A stretch of DNA of 64,000 nucleotides from Actinomycetota bacterium (GCA_902810695.1 CADDYV010000014.1:1-64000), one strand, 5' to 3'. Shown: positions 1-9,455, numbered from the stretch's first letter. The notes: a model not told the origin generated them from the letters alone. Numbers and translations are program-made.

Positions 1-1
1 G

Positions 2-361
2 GGTATCGGGGGGGTGCTGGAGCCGCCGGGCGCGATGCCGGTCGTGATCGAGGACGGGGCATTCGTCGGCTCGCGGGCCGTTGTCGTCGAGGGGGTGCAC
101 GTCGAGGAGGAGGCGGTTCTCGGAGCCAACGTGGTCCTCACGTCCTCGACCCGAATCATTGACGTAACCGGACCCGAGGAGGTCGTGTACAGGGGCCGCG
201 TCCCGGCCCGCTCGGTGGTGGTGGCCGGAACCCGCGCCAGGGAATTTCCTGCCGGGACATACCAGATCCAGAGCGCCCTCATCATCGGCCAGAGGCGGGA
301 GTCCACAGACCAGAAGACTTCGCTGAACGAGGCCCTGCGCGGATTCGGGGTGCCAACTTGA
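2..361 (+). CDS. dapD: tetrahydropyridine-2,6-dicarboxylate N-succinyltransferase, C-terminal part
   Basis: The gene enters from the left edge, so its start is outside the window; the frame is open from base 2. The visible part begins with GGVLEPPGAMPVVIEDG and continues with left-handed beta-helix hexapeptide character (EDGAFVGSRAVVVEGVHV, EEAVLGANVVLTSST), ending in a basic and polar tail. This is the DapD C-terminal pattern. The enzyme moves succinate from succinyl-CoA onto tetrahydrodipicolinate in the cytosol, in the succinylase branch of diaminopimelate and lysine synthesis. Its stop codon overlaps the TTG start of dapE by four bases (TTGA), so the two are translationally coupled. The following dapE makes this call much firmer than the fragment alone would. 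Confidence 0.85.
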   Translation, partial: GIGGVLEPPGAMPVVIEDGAFVGSRAVVVEGVHVEEEAVLGANVVLTSSTRIIDVTGPEEVVYRGRVPARSVVVAGTRAREFPAGTYQIQSALIIGQRRESTDQKTSLNEALRGFGVPT

Positions 362-1428
362 GAGACCGCCTGCTCGAAGCCCTGCTCTTCTTCCTCGAAC
401 GACCGAGCGTTACGGGCCGAGAGAAGCAACTCTGCGACGACCTGGAGAGGCGGATATCCGCCTCTCGCGGCTGGGAGACGCAGCGCATCGCCAACAACCT
501 CGTCGTGCGCCGGACAGATCAGGACTTCTCGCAGAAGAGGATCGTCTTCGCCGGACACCTGGATACGGTGCCGGAGCCAGCCCGAGGTCTCCCGGTGCGG
601 GTCGAGGGCGAGAAGGTTTACGGCCGGGGCGCCTCAGACATGAAGGCAGGAGATGCGGTGATGCTCGCCCTGCTCGAAAACTTCCGGTGGGAAGAGAGCG
701 GCTTCGAGCCCATCTTCGTCTTCTACGAGCGCGAGGAGGGGGACTACGCGGAGAACGGGCTGCAAAAGGTCTTCGGGAGATGCCCGCAGGTTCTGGAGGC
801 GGGCTTGGCGCTCGTGCTGGAGCCGACGGCGGGAGCCCTTGAGGTGGGGTGTGTGGGCACGGCGCAGGTCGAGGTAACGTTCCGGGGACGCGCCGCGCAC
901 GCCGCGAGGCCCTGGCTGGGGAAAAACGCGCTCACGGCGGCGGGCGAGTTTCTGGCGAGGTTGCACGAATTCCCGGCGGAAGCCGTAGAGATCGGGGGTC
1001 TCACCTTCTACGAGGTTCTGACGCCGACGATGGCGCGCAGCGGGGTTGCCAAAAACGTGGTGCCCGACGAGTTCTGGATCAACGTGAACCACCGCTTCGT
1101 TCCGGGCAGGGGTATCGAGCACGTGCGCAGCGTCTTCGAGGGGCTGCTGGAAAACTATCCCGACACCTCATACGAGATATCGGACTTCGCCGCGGGCGGG
1201 CCGGTAGATATGGAAAACCCGCTGTTGCAAAAGTTCATCTCCTCCGGCATCGAGGTTGGGGCCAAGCAGGGATGGACGGACGTGGCCCGCTTCGCGCAGC
1301 GCGGGCTGGCGGCGGCCAACTTCGGGCCGGGGCTGCCGGAGCAGTGCCACCAGGACCTCGAACACGCCGATATCCCGCTGCTCGAAACGTGCTACCGGCG
1401 TCTGGAAAAATTCCTGGCTGCGGGGTAG
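358..1428 (+). CDS. dapE: succinyl-diaminopimelate desuccinylase
   Basis: A 356-residue M20-family zinc peptidase that removes succinate from N-succinyl-LL-diaminopimelate. Metal and catalytic motifs are in order: GHLDTVP (H67, D69), GASDMKAG (D94), EREEGDY (E126/E127) and, near the end, a GLPEQCHQDLEH segment that would give the last metal-binding His. The central RGRAAHAARPWLGKNA segment is the usual start of the lid/dimerisation domain. Length fits the short actinobacterial form. The TTG start at 358 is supported by the four-base overlap with dapD and by the residues RDRLLEALLFFLERPSVTGRE, which align with the usual N terminus. Generic M20 peptidases look alike, but the dapD neighbour settles the substrate. 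Confidence 0.9.
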   Translation: MRDRLLEALLFFLERPSVTGREKQLCDDLERRISASRGWETQRIANNLVVRRTDQDFSQKRIVFAGHLDTVPEPARGLPVRVEGEKVYGRGASDMKAGDAVMLALLENFRWEESGFEPIFVFYEREEGDYAENGLQKVFGRCPQVLEAGLALVLEPTAGALEVGCVGTAQVEVTFRGRAAHAARPWLGKNALTAAGEFLARLHEFPAEAVEIGGLTFYEVLTPTMARSGVAKNVVPDEFWINVNHRFVPGRGIEHVRSVFEGLLENYPDTSYEISDFAAGGPVDMENPLLQKFISSGIEVGAKQGWTDVARFAQRGLAAANFGPGLPEQCHQDLEHADIPLLETCYRRLEKFLAAG

Positions 1429-1539
1429 TCCGGTAAAACTACGCCCCTTCTGAGGGTTCTTCTTCGGGAAACCATGTTAGGATTGTTGTGTCATCCACTC
1501 AGGGGAGACGCCTAGAAAGGTGGTAGCGCGCAGGGCAGC

Positions 1540-4344
1540 ATGGGTTCCGCAAAAGGGATTCCAAATAGTGCCGAGGAAGCTCGCAAGCCGGTAAACATAG
1601 TCGTTATCCCGCACTCCCACTGGGACAGGGAGTGGTACGCGACCTTTGAAGAGTTCCGTTTCTACCTGGTGGAGTTCATGGACGAGCTCCTGGAGCTTCT
1701 GGACGCCGACGAAGGTTTCAGAACCTTCCTCCTGGACGGGCAGTCCTCTCTTCTGGAGGACTACCTGGAAGTCCGGCAGGAGAAGCGGGACCAGCTTCGC
1801 AGGCTCGTTCAGGAGGGACGGTTGCAGATCGGGCCGTGGTACGTCCAGCCCGATGAGTTTTTGATCTCCGGCGAGGCACTGGTGAGGAATTTGCTGCGCG
1901 GCGACAGGGTGGCCCGCGCCTTCGGGCCGGTGATGAAGCAGGGATATGTCCCCGACACCTTCGGACATATCTGCCAACTGCCCCAGATTCTCCAGGGCTT
2001 CGGCATAAACACCTTCTACTTCATGCGCGGGCTCGCGGAAGATATCTCCGAGATGAAGTCCGAGTTCTGGTGGGAAGCTCCCGATGGCTCGAAAGTCCTG
2101 GCTCATTTTCTCTCGGAGACCTACTCGAATGCAGCGGTTTTGGGGAGCGATCCCGCGAGGATCTCCTTCCGCCACGACCGACTCGCCGAGCCGTCGAGCT
2201 ACTTCGTCAGCTACGACTCGCTCTTTGAGCTCAGAGACAGGCTGGCCTCCCGCGCAGCCAACGGGGTTGTGCTGTTCATGAATGGCAGCGACCACGTAAC
2301 CGTCCAGCCCCGCTTCGCCCGCTACATCTTCGACCTCAACCGCTCGATGGAAGATCACATCTTCAACGGCAGCCTGGCGGACTTCGAGCGGCTGGTTCTG
2401 GAAGGCAACCCCGAGTTGAAGACCTACTCCGGGGAGCTGCGCGCTGCTCGCTACCAGCCGATTCTGAGGGGAGTCTACTCTTCGAGGATCTACATCAAGC
2501 AGCAGAACGAGAGGGTCCAGCAGCTACTCGAAGGGCTGGCCGAGCGGGCGGCTGCCGCCGTCTACGCCATCGGGGGCCGGGACTTCTCGCCGTTTTTGCG
2601 CTACGCCTGGCGCGAGCTTATCAAGAACCACGCCCACGACTCGATCGGTGGCTGCTCCGCCGATGCCGTGCACCGGCAGATGATGGGGCGTTACGAGACC
2701 GCCACGCGCGTAGGGCAAAAGGTGGTCGAGGAGGCTCTGGATCACCTGGCCTCCCGCCTTGCGTACCCGCCGGATAACGACACCATCCCCATAGTCGTCT
2801 TCAACCCCAGCCCCTGGCGGCGCAGCGGTCCCGTCGAGGTTGACATCTCCCTCTACGCCGACGTCCCTTTCAGGCGCAGGATCTTCGACTGGACCGGGCA
2901 GAAGAGGCTGGATCTGGAGCACTACTCTCTGGTAGATCCCGCAGGCAGCGAGGTTCTCTTCGACGTGCGGGGCGAGACGCTGCATATCGAGGACGCCCTC
3001 TACCGCAGGAAGGCCGTTCGCCGGGCCACCATAGAGTTCGATGCCGCGGATGTCCCCTCGTTGGGCTACAAGGTCTACTACTTAAAGACAGCCCAGGAGA
3101 GGCGCAAGCGGAGATCCGCAGAAGAAAAGCCCTGGGACATCGTGCTCGAAAACGAGCACCTGAAGGTCGGTGTAGAGTCCGATTTCACCTTGAGCATCCT
3201 GGACAAGGCTTCGGGGCGAACGTATCCTGGCATGAACCTTCTGGTAGATGAAGGAGACGCCGGAGACGAATACAACTTCTCGCCTCCGGCCACCCAGAAG
3301 ACGTTTCTCTCCTCGGAGACCGACTGGGAGATCGAGTACGGTGAGGACCCGAACACCCTGTGGCTGCGCGGGACGCTCAGGCTGCCCAGGGGTCTTACCC
3401 CGGATCGGCTCGCGCGCTCCGGGGATCTGGCGCGGTGTCCCATCAACGTTAGCGTGCGGCTCGCTCCGGGCTCCAGGCGCGTGGAGATCAAAACCGAACT
3501 CTACAATCGCGTCAGAGATCACCGCTTCCGGGCGGTCTTTCCTACCGGCATCGAGGCGGAGGAGTCTGTTGCAGAGACCGCTTTCGGCACCATCCGGCGT
3601 CCCACCAGGCCCTGCAACAGCGAAGGCTGGCGGGAGAAAGAGAGCGCCACCTACGCCCAGCGGCGCTTCGTTTGCGTCGAAGACGGAAAGCGGGGCCTGG
3701 CCATTCTCAACAAGGGCCTGCCGGAGTACGAGGTTACGCCGGAAGGGGAGGTTCGCCTCACGCTGCTGCGCTCGGTCGGCTGGCTTTCCAGGAACGATCT
3801 TGAGGTTCGGGACGGGCACGCCGGACCGGAGCTCGCCACGCCGGAGGCGCAGTGCCAGGGGCGGCAGGTCTTCGAGTACGCCGTCGTTCCCTACGAGGAA
3901 AGCTGGCAGAAAGCCGGCATCTACCACGAGGCCGAGGAGTACTGGCTGCCGCTCGAAGCGAGGGCCATGCAGCGCAAGGAAGACGCTCCAGGACCGCCGC
4001 CGAGGAGCGCGCCGGAGTCCCTTCTCAAGATAGACGGCGAGAACGTGGTGCTAACCTGCTTCAAGAAATCGGAGGACAGGGAGGGTTTGATCCTGCGCTT
4101 CTTCAACGCCTCGGAGGAAGAGACGCAGGCGACTTTGAGGTTCGGCGTGCCGGTTTCTGTCGCCTACCGGACAAACCTCAACGAGGAGATAGTTGAGGAG
4201 CTGGCCCCGCGGAACAACAGGCTGCAGCTCACCCTGGGCGGGGCTAAGATCGAAACCCTCTTCGTCAAGCTGCGCCGCCCGGACAGGTGGGCAGAGAGGA
4301 TAAGGCGGGCATCCCGCTGGGGATGGAAGGAGGATCAGAGATGA
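1540..4344 (+). CDS. GH38 alpha-mannosidase (MngB-like)
   Basis: A 934-residue cytosolic glycosidase of family GH38. The zinc-site motif HSHWDREW is at residues 25-32 and the nucleophile motif PDTFGH at 138-143 (Asp139). The first 150 residues (LDGQSSLLEDYLEV, IGPWYVQPDEF) resemble bacterial mannosylglycerate-type alpha-mannosidases more than lysosomal ones. There is no signal peptide, so it acts on imported sugar. An AAAGGTGG-like site lies about 16 bases upstream of the ATG. The stop overlaps the next gene's ATG as ATGA, placing the enzyme first in an operon with an ABC importer. Substrate is inferred only: an alpha-mannoside such as mannosylglycerate or a mannan oligomer. Confidence 0.9.
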   Translation: MGSAKGIPNSAEEARKPVNIVVIPHSHWDREWYATFEEFRFYLVEFMDELLELLDADEGFRTFLLDGQSSLLEDYLEVRQEKRDQLRRLVQEGRLQIGPWYVQPDEFLISGEALVRNLLRGDRVARAFGPVMKQGYVPDTFGHICQLPQILQGFGINTFYFMRGLAEDISEMKSEFWWEAPDGSKVLAHFLSETYSNAAVLGSDPARISFRHDRLAEPSSYFVSYDSLFELRDRLASRAANGVVLFMNGSDHVTVQPRFARYIFDLNRSMEDHIFNGSLADFERLVLEGNPELKTYSGELRAARYQPILRGVYSSRIYIKQQNERVQQLLEGLAERAAAAVYAIGGRDFSPFLRYAWRELIKNHAHDSIGGCSADAVHRQMMGRYETATRVGQKVVEEALDHLASRLAYPPDNDTIPIVVFNPSPWRRSGPVEVDISLYADVPFRRRIFDWTGQKRLDLEHYSLVDPAGSEVLFDVRGETLHIEDALYRRKAVRRATIEFDAADVPSLGYKVYYLKTAQERRKRRSAEEKPWDIVLENEHLKVGVESDFTLSILDKASGRTYPGMNLLVDEGDAGDEYNFSPPATQKTFLSSETDWEIEYGEDPNTLWLRGTLRLPRGLTPDRLARSGDLARCPINVSVRLAPGSRRVEIKTELYNRVRDHRFRAVFPTGIEAEESVAETAFGTIRRPTRPCNSEGWREKESATYAQRRFVCVEDGKRGLAILNKGLPEYEVTPEGEVRLTLLRSVGWLSRNDLEVRDGHAGPELATPEAQCQGRQVFEYAVVPYEESWQKAGIYHEAEEYWLPLEARAMQRKEDAPGPPPRSAPESLLKIDGENVVLTCFKKSEDREGLILRFFNASEEETQATLRFGVPVSVAYRTNLNEEIVEELAPRNNRLQLTLGGAKIETLFVKLRRPDRWAERIRRASRWGWKEDQR

Positions 4345-5645
4345 CCGAGACGAAGGCGGTAAGCCGCAAGGAGTTCCTCAAGCTCGGCGGAGCCACGCTC
4401 GCGGGCGCGGCACTGCTGGGAGGCTGCGGCGGGGGCAACCAGTCCAGCAAGGGGTCCAAGGGCCCCATCCAGTGGCAGGCGATACCGACCTACTCCACAG
4501 AGCAGAACACCGACCAGCAGCGCGTCAACTACCTGAACAAGGCCATTTCCAACTGGGAGAATTCGAGCGGCTGGAGCATAAAGCCGCTGGTCAGCTCCTC
4601 AGACATAACCGCCGCCAACGCCAAGCTTCTGCAGCAGGCCTCCCAGGGCCGGGCGCCGGACATCTCGCAGGTCGACTCCTACATCTTCCCGCGCTTCTTC
4701 AAGTACGCCCAGCCGCTTGATGACTACCTGGACGGCCTCTCTTTAAGCGACTGGTTCCCGTTTGCAAGGGCCCACATGGTAAGCGGCGGCAAGGTGCTGG
4801 GGTTGCAGTTCACCACCGACGTGCGCGCCCTCTTCTACCGCAAGGACCTCGTCTCCAAGCCGCCAAAGTCCTGGGACGAGGTGCTCAAGGTCGGCAAGCA
4901 GCTCAAGGGCAAGGTCCAGACTCCCTTCCTGTTCCCGGCGGGCCGCGACGAGGGCACGATGACCACGACGCTTTTGCCGTACTTCTGGTCGCAGGGCGGG
5001 GAGCTTACGGACGCCTCCGGCAAGCCCGCTTTCGGGAAAGGCAAAAACCGCGATGCGATGCTCAGCAGCCTGGAGTTCATCCAGGAGTGCGTCAAGAGCG
5101 GCATCACTCCCAAAAAGGCAACCCAGTACGGTATAGAGACCGACATGGACGGCGACATCGCCTCCGGCAGCGTGGGGATGTTCCAGGGGGCGAACTTCCA
5201 GGTCCCGCTGCTGCAGCAGATCACGGGCAACAAGTTCACCTCGAAGTGGGAGGTCTCCATAATCCCTTCGAAGAGCGGCAGCAACTTCGTGACCTCTGCT
5301 GGCGGCCAGATGTGGGGAGTATTTACCAAGGACAAGAAGAAGCAGAAGGCCAGCGTGGACTTCCTCAAGGCGGCTTTCGTGGGCAATAAGGGGATGGCGG
5401 GCTGGTGCAACGTCGGCGGGTATCTGCCGGTCCGCAAGCCGGTCTACAACGTCCCGGCGTACAAGGGAGACAAGTACACTGCCACCTTCCGCGAGTTTCT
5501 CCAGAAGTACGCCCGCAACCGGCCCGGTGTGGACTCCTACCAGGACATCTCGACGGCCCTGCAGGTCGCGGTAACCCAGGTGGTCTCGGGCCAGAAGTCT
5601 CCCGCGCAGGCTCTCGACACCGCCGTAAAGACCGTCTCCGGCTAG
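4341..5645 (+). CDS. carbohydrate ABC transporter, lipoprotein substrate-binding protein
   Basis: A 434-residue extracellular binding protein of the MalE type (family 1). The start is taken at ATG 4341 rather than the in-frame ATG at 4287, because GAAGGAGGA lies eight bases before it and it overlaps the GH38 stop (ATGA). The N terminus has SRKEFLKLGG, close to a twin-arginine motif, then a hydrophobic stretch and the lipobox LLGGC with Cys29 as the lipidated residue. The mature part has the usual KAISNWENSSGWSIKPLV and DYPxSWDEVLK-like features. It delivers sugar to the two permeases downstream. The substrate is probably the one cut by the GH38 enzyme. Confidence 0.88.
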   Translation: MTETKAVSRKEFLKLGGATLAGAALLGGCGGGNQSSKGSKGPIQWQAIPTYSTEQNTDQQRVNYLNKAISNWENSSGWSIKPLVSSSDITAANAKLLQQASQGRAPDISQVDSYIFPRFFKYAQPLDDYLDGLSLSDWFPFARAHMVSGGKVLGLQFTTDVRALFYRKDLVSKPPKSWDEVLKVGKQLKGKVQTPFLFPAGRDEGTMTTTLLPYFWSQGGELTDASGKPAFGKGKNRDAMLSSLEFIQECVKSGITPKKATQYGIETDMDGDIASGSVGMFQGANFQVPLLQQITGNKFTSKWEVSIIPSKSGSNFVTSAGGQMWGVFTKDKKKQKASVDFLKAAFVGNKGMAGWCNVGGYLPVRKPVYNVPAYKGDKYTATFREFLQKYARNRPGVDSYQDISTALQVAVTQVVSGQKSPAQALDTAVKTVSG

Positions 5646-5657
5646 GAGAGCCAGAAG

Positions 5658-6566
5658 ATGTCCGTAAAAGCCGCGCGAAGGCGCTGGATAGAGGCGCTTG
5701 CCGGCTCCCCTCTTCCCTGGCTCTTGCCGCTCGCGCTCGTGCTCGCGTTTACCTTCATCTACCCCATCATCGAGATAATCCGCCTCAGCTTCACCAACGC
5801 GGGCCTTACGGGCGGAAACTACTCCTACACCGCAAGATCCTACAGGCTGCTGTTCGGCTCGCCGTACTTCTCGGACATGATCAAGGCGACCGTTATCTTC
5901 GTGTTTTTCAGCGTGATCTTCCAGATGCTCCTGGGATTCGTCATCGCGCTTCTGGTGGATCAGGGGGCGAAGCGGGGCATGCGGGCCTCCATAGTCACCC
6001 GCACGGCGGTGCTCTCGGCTTGGGCCATACCCGGTGTGATCATCGGGATCATCTGGAACATCCTCTACCAGGAGTCTGCGGCGGGGGTTCTCAACTACCT
6101 GCTCCACGCCCTGGGCTTCGGCTCCGTACCCTTCCTCTCGGATCCGGGCGCGGCTCTGGCTTCGGTTACGGTCGCCAACATCTGGCGCGGAACGGCTTTC
6201 TCCATGATATTGCTCTACGCCGGTATACAGACGCTGCCCGGCGACGTGCTGGAGGCGGCGAAGGTGGACGGGGCTAGCGCGTGGCAGCGGCTCACCCGCG
6301 TCATGCTGCCGCTTCTGGCACCGATCATCCTCATAAACCTGGTGATCGTCTCCATAGACACCTTCAACACCTTCGACATGGTGCTCGCGCTCACCGGCGG
6401 CGGGCCGGGCAGGAGCACGGAGGTCGTGGCCCTGAGCATCTATGATTTGATCTTCCAGCAGTTCCATCTCGGGCAGGGCGCGGCGACCGCCGTGCTGCTC
6501 CTGGCGATAAACGCGATCATGACCGCCATCTACCTGCGGCTGGAGCGGACCGAGGAGATCACCTGA
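5658..6566 (+). CDS. carbohydrate ABC transporter permease (MalF/UgpA type)
   Basis: A 302-residue inner-membrane permease with six expected helices, beginning LPWLLPLALVLAFTFIYPI. The EAA loop that contacts the ATPase is seen as EAAKVDGASAWQRLTRVMLP near residue 197. AGGAGAG precedes the ATG. The gene follows the binding protein by 12 bases and its stop overlaps the next start (TGATG), so the three transport genes are one unit. No ATPase gene is present in the operon; a shared MsmK-type ATPase elsewhere would be needed, which is common for this transporter family. Confidence 0.9.
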   Translation: MSVKAARRRWIEALAGSPLPWLLPLALVLAFTFIYPIIEIIRLSFTNAGLTGGNYSYTARSYRLLFGSPYFSDMIKATVIFVFFSVIFQMLLGFVIALLVDQGAKRGMRASIVTRTAVLSAWAIPGVIIGIIWNILYQESAAGVLNYLLHALGFGSVPFLSDPGAALASVTVANIWRGTAFSMILLYAGIQTLPGDVLEAAKVDGASAWQRLTRVMLPLLAPIILINLVIVSIDTFNTFDMVLALTGGGPGRSTEVVALSIYDLIFQQFHLGQGAATAVLLLAINAIMTAIYLRLERTEEIT

Positions 6567-7414
6567 TGTTCCGCAGCAGACGGCAGTCGGAGACATTGAC
6601 CAGAGCGGGGCTGTACGCGGCCTACGCGCTCATCATCATCTTCTTCCTATTCCCTATCTACTGGGTCCTCTCCATGTCGCTCAAGACGGTGCCGCAGCTC
6701 TTCGCGACGCCGCCGGTGTGGTTCCCGATCCCGCCGCAGTTCTCGAACTACGCCTACGTGTTCTCCGAGACGCCCATCCTGCGCTACCTCCTGAACTCGG
6801 CGATTATCGTCGTGCTGACGGTCTTCTTCGCGCTCTTGATATCCACCCTGGCGGCCTACGGGTTCAGCAGATTCACCTTCCGCTACAAGAAGCCCTCGCT
6901 ACTTGCGGTGCTGGTGTTCCAGATGATATCGCCGGTAGTCATCTCGATCCCGCTCTACAGGCTGTTCGAGAGCCTCAACCTGCTGAACAATTACGCGAGC
7001 GTGGTCCTGGTGTATGTGGCGGTGGTTCTGCCGTTTACGACGTGGTTTTTGAAGGGCTACTTCGACACCATTCCCTACGAGGTGGACGAGGCGGCGATCG
7101 TGGACGGGGCGACCCGCCTTCAGGTCCTCGGCAGGATACTTTTGCCGGTGTGTGCGCCGGGGATCGCGACGGCGGCGATTCTGGCGGCGGTGCTCTCGTG
7201 GTCGCAGTTCGTGATCCCGTTCATCCTGGTGGACAACCGCAACCTCTTCCCGGTCTCGGTGGGGCTGGTCAACCTGCAGTCGAGCACGGAGACGATAACC
7301 CTGCACTACCTCTCGGCGGCGAGCATCGTCGCCATAACGCCGGTCATCGCGATCTTCGTGTTGCTCCAGCGTTACATCGTCAGCGCCCTCACGAGCGGGG
7401 CACTCAAGGGTTAG
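6566..7414 (+). CDS. carbohydrate ABC transporter permease (MalG/UgpE type)
   Basis: A 282-residue second permease. It opens with a helix (AAYALIIIFFLFPIYWVLSM), then the family's typical SLKTVPQLFATPPVWFP segment. The EAA loop is DEAAIVDGATRLQVLGRILLP. The start overlaps the previous stop by one base. It is the last gene of the GH38-ABC operon and runs head-on into the AI-2E permease gene, sharing 11 bases with it at the 3' ends. Together with the preceding permease it forms the membrane channel of the importer. Confidence 0.9.
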   Translation: MFRSRRQSETLTRAGLYAAYALIIIFFLFPIYWVLSMSLKTVPQLFATPPVWFPIPPQFSNYAYVFSETPILRYLLNSAIIVVLTVFFALLISTLAAYGFSRFTFRYKKPSLLAVLVFQMISPVVISIPLYRLFESLNLLNNYASVVLVYVAVVLPFTTWFLKGYFDTIPYEVDEAAIVDGATRLQVLGRILLPVCAPGIATAAILAAVLSWSQFVIPFILVDNRNLFPVSVGLVNLQSSTETITLHYLSAASIVAITPVIAIFVLLQRYIVSALTSGALKG

Positions 7415-8576
7415 GTGTAGTACGCTTGCGAACTTCGGCGGGATTTTCCGTCCGCAAGCGGGCCCAGAAGAAATCGAAGAGGACGCGCAGGACGGCGAGG
7501 AGCGGGATGGAAAAGAGCACGCCCAGGAAACCGCCGATCTCGCCGCCCGCGATCACGCCCAAGAGCACCAGGATGGGGTGGATGCGCAGTGCCTGGCCCT
7601 GGATGCGCGGGGTGAGGATGTGGCTCTCTAGCTGCTGGATCAGGGCGTAGACGATGCAGACCAGGAGAGCGGTCGTGGGCGACTGCATGAGCGCCAGGAA
7701 GAAGGCGGGAATCCCCCCGAGGATGGCCCCGACGTAGGGGATTATCGCCGTGATCGAGATCCAGGCCCCCAACACCGCGGGGAAGGGTACGCCCAGGATC
7801 CACATTCCCAGCCCGGCCAGAACTCCTTCCGTGCCGATCACGAAGAGCAGCCCGCCGAGGTAGCGCGAGAGCGAGATGCCGAAGTCCTCCCAGAGCTCCC
7901 AGGCATCCCGCCGGTAACTTCGCGGCACTATCTTCAGGTAAACCGTCTTTATCTTCCGCACGTCAATCAGCAGATACACCGCGACGAAAAGTACCCCGAA
8001 GAGGGTTACGCCCGCGCTGAGCAGGCCGGAGACAAAGCCCGTAAGCCCTCCGAGCAGGTTCTGCACGACGCCCTGGAGACGACCGGTGATATTCTTCGTG
8101 GACCCGGATAATAGTTCCTTGGGCGTAGTTCCACCCGGCAGTTTTCGCTCGTAGAGCGGCCGGATATTGTGAAAGAAAAATTGCTTGGCGCTCGCTTCTA
8201 TCTCTGGCGCCTGGGTGACGAGTGCCCTCAACTGCTCCGACAGGACCGGGATAAGCAAGAAGAGTGCGAACGCAAACAGCCCGATCAGGAGCAAAAAAGT
8301 CGCCAGTATGGCCAGGTTTCGTGGCATCAGTCGCGAAAGCACCCGCACGGGAAACGAGAGGACTATCGCGAGCGTCATGCCGCCTATCGCGACGACCGCA
8401 ACGGTGGGAGCCTTGTAGATGACCCACGCGAGCGCGACCAGCAGGAAGATGAGGATAACAGCCATCGTCCGCCGCGAGATGAGTATCGGGGTGGGCATCC
8501 TCCACGGTCGAGGCGCCCTGCGCCAGATCCTCGATCTAATCCTGGCCTTGCTTTTGGCCCGCTTTGGTGGGCTCAC
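7404..8576 (-). CDS. AI-2E family transporter (PF01594-type permease)
   Basis: A 390-residue polytopic membrane protein. A very basic N-terminal tail (KRAKSKARIRSRIWRRAPRPWR) precedes a helical pair, then the family pattern of long hydrophilic loop (TQAPEIEASAKQFF...), and the conserved late segments LPFPAVLGAWISITAIIPYVG-like and IQGQALRIHPILVLLG. Members include AI-2 exporters and sodium/proton antiporters, so the family name does not fix the cargo. The GTG start at 8576 has a weak GGGAG upstream; an internal ATG before PTPILISRR is possible. Its 3' end overlaps the sugar permease gene on the other strand. Confidence 0.8.
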   Translation of the reverse strand: MSPPKRAKSKARIRSRIWRRAPRPWRMPTPILISRRTMAVILIFLLVALAWVIYKAPTVAVVAIGGMTLAIVLSFPVRVLSRLMPRNLAILATFLLLIGLFAFALFLLIPVLSEQLRALVTQAPEIEASAKQFFFHNIRPLYERKLPGGTTPKELLSGSTKNITGRLQGVVQNLLGGLTGFVSGLLSAGVTLFGVLFVAVYLLIDVRKIKTVYLKIVPRSYRRDAWELWEDFGISLSRYLGGLLFVIGTEGVLAGLGMWILGVPFPAVLGAWISITAIIPYVGAILGGIPAFFLALMQSPTTALLVCIVYALIQQLESHILTPRIQGQALRIHPILVLLGVIAGGEIGGFLGVLFSIPLLAVLRVLFDFFWARLRTENPAEVRKRTTPNP

Positions 8577-8738
8577 TCTGTGAGGCTCCCCGCTCGTACG
8601 TTTGCGTACCTTATTCTAAGGCCTATCGCGGGCTGAGGTTGCACGAATCGGCGCTATGCTTTTCATTCAACGCCTCGCCGCCAAATTTTGCGCTCTGCCG
8701 ACCACGCAAATGCCGTAAGAGGAGAAACGCTGCGAGAC

Positions 8739-9455
8739 CTACTCCATGTTGGCTTTGAGGGCCTCGGCGAGCTGGTAGACCGGGTCGAGCTTCCTGGGGT
8801 TCATCCGCTCCATGTACTCCACAAACTCCTCCTCCGAGGCGAAGTTCATCTTGGGATTGCCCTGCTTCTCCTCTCCCAGGGTCGAGTGTCTGCGGCCCTT
8901 GTAGTCGTGGCCAGGATAGATCAGCAGGTCGTCGGACAGGCTCCTGAAGGTGTAGTAGAGCGTGTGGTACTGCTGGGTCGCGTTGCCGTTCAGGAGATCG
9001 GTGCGCCCGCAGGAGCCGATCAAGAGCGCATCCCCCGTAAGTATCCTGTCGGGCAGGACTACGGAGATCAGGTCCTTGGCGTGCCCCGGCGTGTAGAGAA
9101 ACTTCAGCGGCAGCCCGCCCAGCCACAGCCTGTCTCCGTCCACGACGCGCAGGTCCACCCCGCTGGCGGGAGCCTTCTCATGCATGACGACTTTCGCCAC
9201 GGTCTTTTTCTTCAGCTCCCTCGCGCCCGAGATGTGATCCGCGTGGGTGTGGGTGTCGATGATGTAGGTGGGCTTCAGTCCATGCGCGAAGATGAAGTCC
9301 AGCATCGGCTCGACCATCTCGATCTCCGGGTCCACGATAGCGGCCAGCTTCGTTTCGGGATCAGCAACCAGATAACCCAGGCACCCGCGCGCGACCAGGA
9401 ACTGCTCGAAGATATATCCCGGCTCCGTTTCCTGTTTCTCTGGTTCGACCATCAT
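8739..9455 (-). CDS. ETHE1-like metallo-beta-lactamase (probable persulfide dioxygenase)
   Basis: A 238-residue cytosolic MBL-fold protein. The metal motif THTHADHISGA is at 68-78 (H69, H71, D73, H74); later come a TPGH motif, GSCGRTDLLNG and YPGHDYKGRRHSTLGEEK. The GRTD and DYKG/STLGEE segments are those of ETHE1-type persulfide dioxygenases, which oxidise glutathione or low-molecular-weight persulfides to sulfite, rather than of glyoxalase II. Start taken at ATG 9455 since AAGGAGAG lies just before it; the longer frame adds 21 unlike residues. It diverges from the epimerase gene across about 150 bases. The exact persulfide carrier is unknown. Confidence 0.78.
   Translation of the reverse strand: MMVEPEKQETEPGYIFEQFLVARGCLGYLVADPETKLAAIVDPEIEMVEPMLDFIFAHGLKPTYIIDTHTHADHISGARELKKKTVAKVVMHEKAPASGVDLRVVDGDRLWLGGLPLKFLYTPGHAKDLISVVLPDRILTGDALLIGSCGRTDLLNGNATQQYHTLYYTFRSLSDDLLIYPGHDYKGRRHSTLGEEKQGNPKMNFASEEEFVEYMERMNPRKLDPVYQLAEALKANME

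Noticed and set aside
1422-1446. GGGGTAGT / ACTACGCCCC pairing after dapE as a terminator
   Set aside because: The stem has a bulge and no T-run follows closely; too weak to annotate.
1505-1535. T-box-like AGGTGGTAGCGCG before the GH38 gene
   Set aside because: It resembles the TGGNACCGCG word, but has a mismatch, and the 110-base region is too short for a T-box; the gene is not amino-acid related.
4743-6596. Long antisense frame (617 aa) across the sugar ABC genes
   Set aside because: Low-complexity, His/Arg/Gly-rich translation without motifs; a high-GC shadow of the real genes.
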